A DNA stretch of 36,421 bases from Nonomuraea deserti (GTDB lineage: Bacteria; Actinomycetota; Actinomycetes; Streptosporangiales; Streptosporangiaceae): positions 1 through 36,421 of the forward strand of contig NZ_SMKO01000091.1 in assembly GCF_004348685.1 (NCBI RefSeq), given 5' to 3'. Under the pieces are notes generated by a model. The model was not told the origin of the DNA and ran no database searches. It saw only the letters and a program-made list of their open reading frames with translations. Both the position numbers and the translations under genes were made by a program. This document shows positions 15,001 through 23,800 of the stretch, one piece after another. Within the stretch, counting starts at the first letter, position 1; each line of letters opens with the position of its first letter.

Positions 15001-18000
15001 GGGGGGCGCTGGTGCTCACCACCGCCCGCTCGACCGCCGGTGGCATTGCCGACTATCTGGCAACCGAACTGCGTGCCCGCGGCGACGAGACCCCCGTACT
15101 GTCCGCGCTCGTTCTTGGCAACCCTCGCGGCGTACGGCAGTTCACCGACACCGAGCACGGCGGCGGCATCCTCGTCGGAACCAAGGGCCTGTGGCAGGGC
15201 GTAGACGTCTCCGACGAGCAACGGCTCCGGCTGATATGGATCAACAAACTACCGTTCGCGCCGTTCGCCGCGCCGATCATCGAAGCCCGCCGCGCCGCGA
15301 TCACGATGCGGGCCGAGGCCGCGCACGCCGACGACCCGGAGGCGGTCGCTACCGAGCACTACTACCTGCCATTGGCGGCGCTGCAGCTCAGGCAGGCCGT
15401 CGGGCGGCTCATCCGATCTGAGCGGCATCGCGGGGTCGTCATCATCAGCGACCGCAAGCTCGCTGGGCACACCGCGCTGCGGCGCGCGTACCGGCAGACG
15501 TTCCTCGGCTCGCTCGAGGAGGGGCTACTGCGCGACGACCCGGCAACCGGCGAACGCGGCGGTGGCAACGTCGTGCCGATGACCGACGGATGGGCACGCA
15601 TCTGGAAGTTCTTCGCCAAGCACGGCCTGCTTACCACCGAACGCGCCGCGCAGCTGTCGACGCCGAACGCACTCGAGGAACACGCGCTGCTACCGCAGAC
15701 CAGACGCATCCGGGAGCTCGCGCTCACCGCCACCCAGGTCGCGCGCCACCGCGCCGACGGCACCCTCGGTGACGAGGTGCTCGCCCGGGCCGCCGTCATC
15801 GGCGGGCTGCTGCGCCTGTCCGACGAGCCGGCCACGCTTAAGCCGTCGCAGCAGGCGGTCATTCGTGCGGTCGCCGACGGGGCGAATGTGCTGGGGCTGC
15901 TCCCGACCGGTTTCGGCAAGAGCTTCTGCTTCCAGTTGCCGGCGCTGGTGCTGCCCGGCGTCACCCTCGTCGTCTCGCCGCTGGTCGCACTCATGCACGA
16001 TCAGGCACTTGAGCTTAACCGCAGCATCGGCGGCGCAGTCCGCGCGCTCGTCGCGCCGCTGCGAGAGTCAAGCAGCCGAGCAGGTAAGTCCGAGGTCGCA
16101 GATCAACTTCTCGGCCGCGCCGACCACGGAATCCGCATCGTGTACATCTCACCTGAACGACTGTGCCAACGCCGGTTCCGGGAGCTTGTCCGCACCGCGG
16201 TGGAGACCGGAACCATCACCCGCATCGCGCTCGACGAGGCGCACACGTTCGTGCAGTGGGACGACTTCCGGCCATCCATGAGCCGGGTGGAGCAGTTCCT
16301 AGCTGAACTCCGGCGTGACCACGGCCTGCCGGTGACCGCTCTGACTGCGACGGCGAACCGCACCGTGTACGCCGGGCTGCGCGAAGGTGTCTTCGGCTTG
16401 CCCGCCGAGGCACCTGGAGGCCCAGCGGGCGAATCCGCCGAGGCCGTCGCAGGGACGCTGCTGACCGTGCGGGAGAATCCGATTCGCCCCGAACTGGCGA
16501 TTTTCCGGCGCACGATCAAGGCGGCCGGCCCCTCCATCAGCGCTGGTCTGGCGGAGGAGGTTCTCGAGGCCGTTGCCGACCACGCCATCTTCTACTGCCT
16601 GACAGTGAAGGAGGTCGTAGCGCTCCACGCGCATCTCCGCGACTACCTCGGCGAGGGCGGCGTGCGGGTACGAAGGTTCCATGGCCGGCTCACCGAGGCG
16701 GAGAAATCGGCGGTCATGACAGAGTTCCGGGAGGCGCCGCGAAAGGGCGAGGAAGGGTTCGCCCCGCTGGTCATCGTCGCCACATCGGCGTTCGGGCTAG
16801 GCGTCAACCGGCCCGACGTGCGGACGGTGTTCTGCGTCAGCGCGCCGACGGACCTTGCCGCGCTGTACCAGCAGATTGGCCGGACCGGCCGTGACGCAGC
16901 GGGAAAGACTATCGTCGGTGCCGACATGCCCGACACAGCCGGCAGTATGGGGCTCCTGGCCGACACACCTGAAGCCACCGGCGGCGGGCCAAGCAGCGGT
17001 GCGCAAGGCGGCGGTGCGGCGCGGTCGGCGAACGCGGGGCTGACGCTGCTGACCGGCCGTGGCCTACGTACCGTCGCGTTCATGACGGGCAGCGACCTGC
17101 CGTCAGCACTGCTCGAGCGGATGGGTCGGTCCGTGCTCCAATGCCGGAGGGTGCTGGACCCGGCCGGCGTTGCCGATGCGCTCATAGGTGAAGACCTCGC
17201 TGCCGGGCGGCTCACCCCGGACGAAGCGCGCAAGCCTCGCACTGTCGATAGCTATACCGCTGGGGTGGTGCGCGCTTTCACCGCGCTCGCCAACCTTGGC
17301 GCGGTTACCGACCTCGGCGACTTCCCGCCGTACTGCGCCGTCAAACCCGGCGAGCTTCTTGGCACGGCCCCATCCTCAGCCGCTGTCGGCCCCAATGGTG
17401 CTGAAGCCGACCGCGACGTGGAGGACTGTGTTGTTACGGCGGTGCTTGCGTTGCCGGTCCGCTCCGGCACGGCAGGTGCGCTGCGTCGGAACCACCTCGA
17501 CGTCGCACGGCTGGATGAGCACCTGGCTGTGGCGGTGGCGCCGTACCGCACCATCGCCGAGGACGCGGCCGGCACCTGGCAGTTGCTGGCGGACCTGCAC
17601 GACCGCGGACTGCTCGACGTCTCGGCCGCGCCGAGCCGACGTCTGGTCACCGGTATCGCCGTGCACACAACCACGCTGCCGCGTGGGTTCTTGCCGGCCA
17701 TCTCCGGCAAGGTCGCCCGCGCCGCTCAGGAGATCCGGCTCCTGCGTGATTTCTTTACGGACTCGACCACCTGCGCCAACCGTAAGCTCGCCGACTACTT
17801 CGGCATCGCCGACCTGCCCGCCGGCTGCTGTTCCACAGCGGCGAACCGATGCTCGGCATGCTGGAACACGCTGACGTGGCCGGTCGGGGAGAGCAAACCA
17901 GCCGTTGCGGTCGCGCTCGAGACACCCCGGCCGCGGCCCGCCGGTGCACGCGTCGACGCCGCGCATCGACGACAGCGGCTCGATGAACAGGTCTTTCGCC

Positions 18001-18332
18001 TGGTATGGGAAGTCTTTTACGGCGTTCATGCCCGAGACGTAGTACGGGCTCTGCGCGGTGAGGACACGTACTTCTCGCCGCGCACCCGGCGCCGTGTGCG
18101 GTTGCGGACCGGGCTGGTCAACAGCCGGTACTTTGGCGCGAACCCGGCCGTGCGGCTGGCCGATGTGGAGAATTCCCTGGCCCGGTTACAGGCTGCGGGG
18201 CGGGTCGTGCCCGCCGGCTCACGGTGGCGCGAGGCCGGCCACGTGCGCCGTGAGACCCGGCAACGTGCTCGTACTGCTGCCACCGGTGCAGCAACCGGCC
18301 CAGTAACTGCGAGAACCGGAGGTGCGCCATGA
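12033..18332 (+). CDS. Giant fusion: winged helix, DEDDh exonuclease, DinG/XPD-like helicase, RecQ-like helicase
   Basis: About 2,099 residues from GTG 12033 (AGGGG eight bases upstream; an in-frame GTG at 12003 has a weaker context). Residues 15-75 look like a winged helix. Residues 97-270 are a DnaQ-like exonuclease with all five DEDDh residues: VALDLE (D101, E103), YNGTEADF (D195) and HDAGDDA (H251, D256). An XPD/DinG-like superfamily 2 helicase follows: EAPTGTGKS (K413), IVDEAHQLED (618-621), GTKGLWQGVD and RQAVGRLIRSERHRG (Q1121). It has an acidic insert (794-835) and no iron-sulphur cysteines. A RecQ-like helicase comes next: LLPTGFGKSFCFQLP (K1296), LDEAHTFVQW (1401-1404) and QQIGRTGRD (1613), then cysteines 1914, 1932, 1933, 1940 and 1943 resembling the RecQ zinc site. 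Expected activity is ATP-driven DNA unwinding with 3'-5' trimming. It overlaps the next gene by ATGA. Confidence 0.95.
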   Translation: MTNTDGKADRTLPAAARRLVDLVAEHPNGVTLSELTMAAKRRFTGLHPRRVADLVSRALAAGALFESAGRLTIPGSRKDTLEPTREAAPTSSRPLRAVALDLEAVVRTTASEPFLDRRIFQIGAVRFGTDAAWIAEEPRREWFTKLPDETWEIRSASLRERHAAAAVAQAKALLELHTFTQNADVIVTYNGTEADFPLLAAAYEREGMPMLAPPQVDAYYLTLALWPTAAGHRLAELADTLGVDRSQLGWHDAGDDAELLVRLLTRAGEQVAAWPAGLTDVIASVCPDSAAWTLVRHLAAATGGAAPGQLSGEARAHSVADVAAVLGALLGVHRPRRTPAGTLPTAAAGRGPLAVDVSLRGANGRVDPVLLASVSHGADAKRRPAQERMTMALHGWADVGIPALVEAPTGTGKSFAILAAALDWLAGGPQRTAIVTTFTKQLQAQLAADVARLDGIVPGLLEISDVVKGQSNRLSLRALNVVLSDATTLDTGGPARPGARNRFLMRPAFRELVVYLTLRLLASTDVLSSWSAHSVDPTDVPVFFARYAGPSLPVWLDSLSQASNGEYPAGAGTPMAEHTDVVREALSAHRLLLANHALLLAHLDDLSTLGPETLLIVDEAHQLEDAATSALTTTVDYRTVEDLYSELTAWANTARRSAARDAVSEAVGNLGLLLDHEQLPRVAGQVFDARGTGAGVVVGARTVTLASAYAGSAGVGQVRTLTALMLRLAGQCEALTGALAAYLDVHAASLDFFETERIRALLTRCAQVKEASQTIVADADGILGPPPATGATVESDEETTDDASEDETSEDMDGEDEPDDLAATEPMGDQVADGADSEEVRLGPLPPGTSNRVVYAEELEALRAGLRSYRFRVATSPIELAADGVWQQFLATFARTYYVSATLRVSGRWQFIRDRLGLPTGIATLHLSTPFDYRRQAELVCFSDFPSWAEQAEGAMRTVAHQLAGYAREIVTPIDVPDDALPGIRGGYDGGALVLTTARSTAGGIADYLATELRARGDETPVLSALVLGNPRGVRQFTDTEHGGGILVGTKGLWQGVDVSDEQRLRLIWINKLPFAPFAAPIIEARRAAITMRAEAAHADDPEAVATEHYYLPLAALQLRQAVGRLIRSERHRGVVIISDRKLAGHTALRRAYRQTFLGSLEEGLLRDDPATGERGGGNVVPMTDGWARIWKFFAKHGLLTTERAAQLSTPNALEEHALLPQTRRIRELALTATQVARHRADGTLGDEVLARAAVIGGLLRLSDEPATLKPSQQAVIRAVADGANVLGLLPTGFGKSFCFQLPALVLPGVTLVVSPLVALMHDQALELNRSIGGAVRALVAPLRESSSRAGKSEVADQLLGRADHGIRIVYISPERLCQRRFRELVRTAVETGTITRIALDEAHTFVQWDDFRPSMSRVEQFLAELRRDHGLPVTALTATANRTVYAGLREGVFGLPAEAPGGPAGESAEAVAGTLLTVRENPIRPELAIFRRTIKAAGPSISAGLAEEVLEAVADHAIFYCLTVKEVVALHAHLRDYLGEGGVRVRRFHGRLTEAEKSAVMTEFREAPRKGEEGFAPLVIVATSAFGLGVNRPDVRTVFCVSAPTDLAALYQQIGRTGRDAAGKTIVGADMPDTAGSMGLLADTPEATGGGPSSGAQGGGAARSANAGLTLLTGRGLRTVAFMTGSDLPSALLERMGRSVLQCRRVLDPAGVADALIGEDLAAGRLTPDEARKPRTVDSYTAGVVRAFTALANLGAVTDLGDFPPYCAVKPGELLGTAPSSAAVGPNGAEADRDVEDCVVTAVLALPVRSGTAGALRRNHLDVARLDEHLAVAVAPYRTIAEDAAGTWQLLADLHDRGLLDVSAAPSRRLVTGIAVHTTTLPRGFLPAISGKVARAAQEIRLLRDFFTDSTTCANRKLADYFGIADLPAGCCSTAANRCSACWNTLTWPVGESKPAVAVALETPRPRPAGARVDAAHRRQRLDEQVFRLVWEVFYGVHARDVVRALRGEDTYFSPRTRRRVRLRTGLVNSRYFGANPAVRLADVENSLARLQAAGRVVPAGSRWREAGHVRRETRQRARTAATGAATGPVTARTGGAP

Positions 18333-20767
18333 CCGACCTGGGCGACCGTCGCGTCGAGAACTCAGCGACTCCCCCGCAAACAGCCGCGGCCGGGACGCTG
18401 TGGCGCCCGTTCGAAGAAGAGCCGCTTCTGACACCGATGATGGCGCTGGGCTGGGACGCTACGGCGCCCCAAGACCGTGCGCGGTTGGTCCAGTACCTGT
18501 CCGCGCTCGTCGCCGCCCGCCGCGCGCCGGTCCACGTCAACGTGGCATTCAACGCGGTGTACTTCGGCTATGACGTGGTCACCGGCGGATACGTCGGCGG
18601 CCCTCTGGACCTGTTCGCGTTTCCACAGGTGCGATTCGGAGAGACGACCGAGGCGCTGCCCGTAGGCGCGATGGTCAACATCGCCGCCGGAGATCAGCCG
18701 CTGTTCGCCGAGGTCGTCTACAAGGAGGGCGAGCATCCTGCGCTGGAAACCGACGGCGCACTGCCGGGCTGGCTCAGCGGCGCGCCCGCTGGCGCAACCG
18801 GGCCCGGTGTCGCCGACGCGCCGCCAGACGGATCGGTGCTGCGCGAACGGCTCGTCATCGACGTAGACGCGTTTGGACAGGGGTTCTCGGCGACGCTGGC
18901 ACGCCTCGACCGGTTGCGCCACCGCGGCCGATGGCTGGACGCGGACGGGCACATCCTTCTCGACGCGCGGTACGCAACGCGGCACGACGCCGACCTCGAC
19001 GACACCGAGTTTTACGCGCAGTACCTGCTCACACGAGGACGCGACCAACTACGCAGCGCTGCCGCGCCGCTACCGCTGACGACCGTGCTGTCCGACAACG
19101 CCAGCGAGGGCCAGCTCGCCGCCGCGCTGACCGGGATGCTCGCCACCGTCGCCGACGCGCTGGCGAGCCTGCCGGAACTGCGGATGTGGCGCGGGTACGC
19201 GTTCACGCGTGCGTCATTGACGGCTCGGCTCGGCGATCCCGGGCCACTTGGCGGAGGCGACCTCGGCAGCCTTGCCGCGCAGCTGGCGCGAAGTGCCGTG
19301 CCCTCGCGCCGAAGTAGGTGGGCCCCGAGCCCGACGGTTACGTACACCGCGGTCGGGCCGCGCTTGCGCAGCGTGCGCGACGGCGCCACGCAACTGCTTG
19401 ACGTCGGGTACGCGCTCGCTGTCTGCCATGCCAACGCTGTCATCAGCGACTACGCCCGTCGGGAAACGGACGAGGCGACGGGGCTGCTGCCCGGGGAGGT
19501 GCATTTGCGTCTTGACGACCCTTGGCAGGGCGGCGGCGTGTGGCGTGCCGAGTACCCCGACAGCACATACGTCCACATCGACGTGACTGAGCCGCTGGGC
19601 CTTGGGTGGCTGTCGACACTGCCGCCCGTGCTGCCGGACGAGTTGGACGCTGACCTGGCTGACGGTGCGGTTCATACGGCCTCCCGCTCCGCCTCCGAGT
19701 CAGTTCTCACGCCAACACCCCCACAGCCGGAGCCGCAGTCAGAGCCTGAGCTAGTACTGGAGATTCCACAGCCTGAACCGAAGGATGCCGGCGGCCTGGG
19801 AGAGCTCACTGTCACCGACAGTCAAGTATCGTGGACGCAGGCGCTGAGGCTGACCCACCTGCTTGAAGGCCGGTTGCCGCTGCCCGACTCTATCTGCACC
19901 CAGATGCGCGATGCCGGGTTGAGTGACGTGCGGATGCGGTTGATAGTGACCCACGACGGTTATGACCTTGACCCCGCCGAAGCCACCCAAACGGTCAATA
20001 CGGATCTATTCGCAAACCCGCAGATGATGGGGATCGAGTGGCCGCTCGAGTTCTTCGCTGGCATCGTGCTCACCTGCACCTGGGGACGTGGAGCCAGCAC
20101 GGTCCGTGCGACGACGACACTGCTCGACTGCCCGGTCATCCTCGATGGGATGGAGATCGAGCATCGCTATGACCCGCGGATACTCACTCGAGACGCCGCC
20201 CCCGGACAGCCACGCCGCACCGGAGAACGCGATCGGCGCTCTGGCACCAGTCCGCTGTCGCTGCCGCAACGCGTCCTGCGCGCGGTGCGCTGTCTGGGTC
20301 TCCTCGATCCGGACGGACGCGCAGTTCTCGCTCGCGCACATCTGCCAGCCGCCGTGAACATCATCGCCGAGGCCAATGCGGGCGCCGAACTCGACGTCGC
20401 AGTTGAGGGGCTGCTCGCAGCCGGCGACCTGCGTAGCGATGTCGGCAGCGTCGACGTGACCGGGCAGCTGTGCTTTCCTCCCATACCCGGCGCGCTGACC
20501 GTGCCGCTCGTCATCTACGAGCCTCGTCCGGTCAAAGGCTCTCCTCGCGCAGCAGCACCGCGCCGATCTCCCGCACTCGAAGCACGGTTCGTGCGGACGC
20601 ACTCGGTTGCTGGGCATCTGCGTCGGATAGGCGACGTCGGCTGGGCGGCTAGCGAAGAGGCTCGGCAGGCGTACCGCGAGGACCGCGTCCGGTTTCGTCT
20701 CTTTGGCCCTGCTGAACTGCCCGAGGGCTACACCTATATCCGGCCGCACTCCCGCGGCAGCTCGTGA
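18329..20767 (+). CDS. Unknown 812-residue protein, second gene of the helicase operon
   Basis: I do not recognise a domain. The ATG overlaps the stop of the helicase gene (ATGA), so the two are translationally coupled and probably made in fixed ratio. The N-terminal half (1-445) reads as a globular mixed alpha/beta protein, with VNVAFNAVYFGYDVVTGGY near residue 70 and YAFTRASLTARLG near 290. An acidic, Pro/Glu-rich linker follows at about 450-482 (TPPQPEPQSEPELVLEIPQP). The C-terminal half has a possible winged-helix segment (PLSLPQRVLRAVRCLGLLDP near 645) and ends YIRPHSRGSS. No Walker, nuclease or methylase motif and no membrane segment are visible. A scaffold, loader or DNA-recognition subunit for the helicase is a guess from position only. 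Confidence 0.92.
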   Translation: MTDLGDRRVENSATPPQTAAAGTLWRPFEEEPLLTPMMALGWDATAPQDRARLVQYLSALVAARRAPVHVNVAFNAVYFGYDVVTGGYVGGPLDLFAFPQVRFGETTEALPVGAMVNIAAGDQPLFAEVVYKEGEHPALETDGALPGWLSGAPAGATGPGVADAPPDGSVLRERLVIDVDAFGQGFSATLARLDRLRHRGRWLDADGHILLDARYATRHDADLDDTEFYAQYLLTRGRDQLRSAAAPLPLTTVLSDNASEGQLAAALTGMLATVADALASLPELRMWRGYAFTRASLTARLGDPGPLGGGDLGSLAAQLARSAVPSRRSRWAPSPTVTYTAVGPRLRSVRDGATQLLDVGYALAVCHANAVISDYARRETDEATGLLPGEVHLRLDDPWQGGGVWRAEYPDSTYVHIDVTEPLGLGWLSTLPPVLPDELDADLADGAVHTASRSASESVLTPTPPQPEPQSEPELVLEIPQPEPKDAGGLGELTVTDSQVSWTQALRLTHLLEGRLPLPDSICTQMRDAGLSDVRMRLIVTHDGYDLDPAEATQTVNTDLFANPQMMGIEWPLEFFAGIVLTCTWGRGASTVRATTTLLDCPVILDGMEIEHRYDPRILTRDAAPGQPRRTGERDRRSGTSPLSLPQRVLRAVRCLGLLDPDGRAVLARAHLPAAVNIIAEANAGAELDVAVEGLLAAGDLRSDVGSVDVTGQLCFPPIPGALTVPLVIYEPRPVKGSPRAAAPRRSPALEARFVRTHSVAGHLRRIGDVGWAASEEARQAYREDRVRFRLFGPAELPEGYTYIRPHSRGSS

Positions 20768-20853
20768 TCGCCAGCGCCATCCTCGTAGTCGGCGCGACTC
20801 TCGCAAGCATCTCATTCTGGCTCTCTTCTTGACGGTTTCTTCCGGAGGCTTTC

Positions 20854-23800
20854 ATGGCCCGTCATCCCCGTAGCAGCTGCCCACACGGCGACCCGTTCAC
20901 GCCGTACCCGGTCCGGCCCGAAGCGGGCTGGCCTCTTGGCGAGGATCCCGAACGGGACGCGGCGCTGAGCGAGTTGTCCGCGGTGCTCATGGCGTGTCCG
21001 GCTCCCCTGGCCTCAGCACTGGGGGAGCTGACACCGCAGGACATTGGCAAGGGTCTGTCGGCGACACCGCAGCCGCGCCGATCGTCGGTGCTGCGACCGC
21101 TTGGCCTCATGATCACACCTTCCAAAATCGGTCCGCACCTGTGTCGCGACGTTCTCATGCGGATGACGCGCGCTGACGACCATTCCATGCGGCATGCGGC
21201 AGCGGCGCTGACCAGAGCGGTGCTCACCGACCTGCGGAGTAGCGTCCTGCCTGATGAGTTCTCTGAACGCTTCTCCTCGCCGCCTGTGCGCGACCCCGCC
21301 CTGCACTGGTCACCGGCGCTCGCACGAGTCGCCATGTGGGCCAACGGGTTCTCCTCCGTGAGTGACGCGCGGTTGTGGTTGTGGGCGAGCCGACAACCGT
21401 GGTTCCGACCTTCCTCTGTCGCTGACGAGCATGTCGCCGCGATCGCTACGGCTGCCAAGAGGGTCATCGAAGCTTCGCCGAAGTTCAGCTTTCTCAAGGA
21501 CAGCAACGAGACTCCGCCTGACCTCGACGAACTTGACGATGTGGCCCAGAGCGAGATGCCGAATAAGCCAGGTACCGAATCAGCTGTCTCGGGCCGAGTG
21601 CCGGCCCCGGTCGATGACGACGGCGCCGCAGGCACGGTCCCGATCGCCGCCAAGCAGATGGTCGCCGTGGATGAAGAGGACTCTCAAGTGACGGTGACCA
21701 CGGTAGACAGGAGCGTCGGTGAGCTGAATGTCGGCCAGTTGGAGCAAATCAGTGAAAACCTGCAGCAGGCCTTGGCGAGTGCGGTGCCCGCCGCGCAGCG
21801 GATTCTCGACAGCGTCACTGCCGACCGACCGCCCGCCGTCGATGACCTCAACATGATTATCCATGCGCGCGCCTCGTTTGATGATGCCGTAGCAACGCTA
21901 CGGGTAATGGGCACCCCAGGGGACGCCGATACCGGTGAGGCGGTACGCGCCGCGCTGGACGACCTCATTAAGGCTGCCGACGACCCGTCCGTGCGCGCCA
22001 AGCTCGCGCAACTGCGGACTCTCGTCGCGCCCGGCGACAGTCCGATGATCGCTACCGCCTTGGCCGTGGCACAGCAGCGGGCCGACGCCCTGGTCGCATC
22101 TCCGACATGGACCACGGCTGAACGGACTAGCGCTGTCACCCTAGCCATGCTCACCGAGCTTTCCGATCCGGCCACCACGCCTTCACAGGTGATGGCGCTG
22201 CAGCAGGATTTTGCTCAGGCCCACCCCGACTTGGCGCTGCTCGCCATCGCTGCGGCCCAGTTGACCCGCATCCCCGATGCCAGCGCAGAGGGGATGACCA
22301 TGCGCACCATCGCTGATGCCGCGGGTACAGCCAAAACCGTCGCTGACGAGACAGACGTCGCGACCCGCGGTAAAACTACCCAGGAGGACGAGACTCTCTC
22401 CGAGACAGCTAGCAGGAACACCATGGCGTTCCCCCGAACGGAGCCGACGTCGGTTTCGTCTTACGCCGAGGCGTCCCTGGCTGCGCCCTCGTCCAGCCGG
22501 ATGCCTGGGCTGATCGCCGGCGATCCTGCTGCTCAGGGTGACGTGACCGTCAGTGACGGGGTAATGGCGCAGGCTCGCCTCGTCGAGGGAGTCGCCGATC
22601 TCATCGGCGCCCAGCGCTTCGGGCTGGGCGCGGCCGTTGCTCAGACTGGACAGTGGCCATCCAGCCAGCAGGCTGCGTTGCGTATCGCCGCATTGTCCGA
22701 CGCTGTGCGTAGTGAGACTGGCACGGTCAATGCCACGCTGCGCGGCGAGCTTACTGAACTAGACACAGCAGCCGCCGCCGACGATTCGCCCAGCGCACTG
22801 CTCATTGTCGCCTCGCTGATCCGCGCCGCCCTTGTAACTGGAGAACCAACGACTGGTGCGGTGCTCACCGAGCTAGCTTCGCGGGTTGAGCCAAATTTGG
22901 CTGCAGTTGCTGAGCAGGTCGGCCGACGTGCGGTGCAAGGCCTCCTCGTCGATGCTCCGCCGCTGACCGTGCTCGCCGATGTCAGTGAGGTCGAACGGTC
23001 GGTGCGGGCTGCCAGCGACAAGGCCCGCAAGATGCTGCGCCCCCGCACGATACGGTTCAAACGTGCGACCGACATCGCAAAGGCTTGGATGGCCGCCGAC
23101 GGGCTACTCGGCCGACCGCTGACTATCGCCGCCAACGATGACCGGTCGGCTGTGAACGAGGCCACCAGCGTTATTCAGGGGCTCTGTGACGCCGCACATG
23201 TCACCCGCGAGATCGACACGCTCGATCGTAGATTCAGGGGAACGTCCGGCAAGCCGATCGAAGGCGCCGGCCGGCAGAACCTCATCAACCTCGTCCAGGA
23301 GGCTATTCAGGCCCTCGCCAGTTGGGCCGAGGCGGTCTTGTCGCTACAGAGGTCCGGCGCCGCGCAGCAATGGAGCACCGGAGACGTTGCTGACATGCGC
23401 GCAGCGGTGCTTGACCGGCGCCAGGCTGTGCTCGCCGCTTTGGCGGCGCAGACCGAGCACACCGATCCAATGCTGGCTGCCGCATCGCGAGCGGCTGCTA
23501 CGTCGCTGACGCTTACGTTCGACGTGCTCGACGGCGGGGTTGCGCTTCCGATCGGTGAGCCCGCACCAGCGTTCGTGCTCACCGCCGAACTGCTGAAGGT
23601 GCCCGGAGCGGTCATCGATACCGCCCTCAGCCACGTCACCGTGCCGGCAGACACCACCGTCGAGCAGCTACTGACAGCTGCAAAGCGAACCTGGACGGAA
23701 GCGGTCTTCACGCAGGTCGCGGCCGAGAACTTTGACGCTGCGAACTTCCTCCTCGCCGCCGCTGCGTCCAACCTGCTGCCTGGCGCGTCTGAACGCGAAA

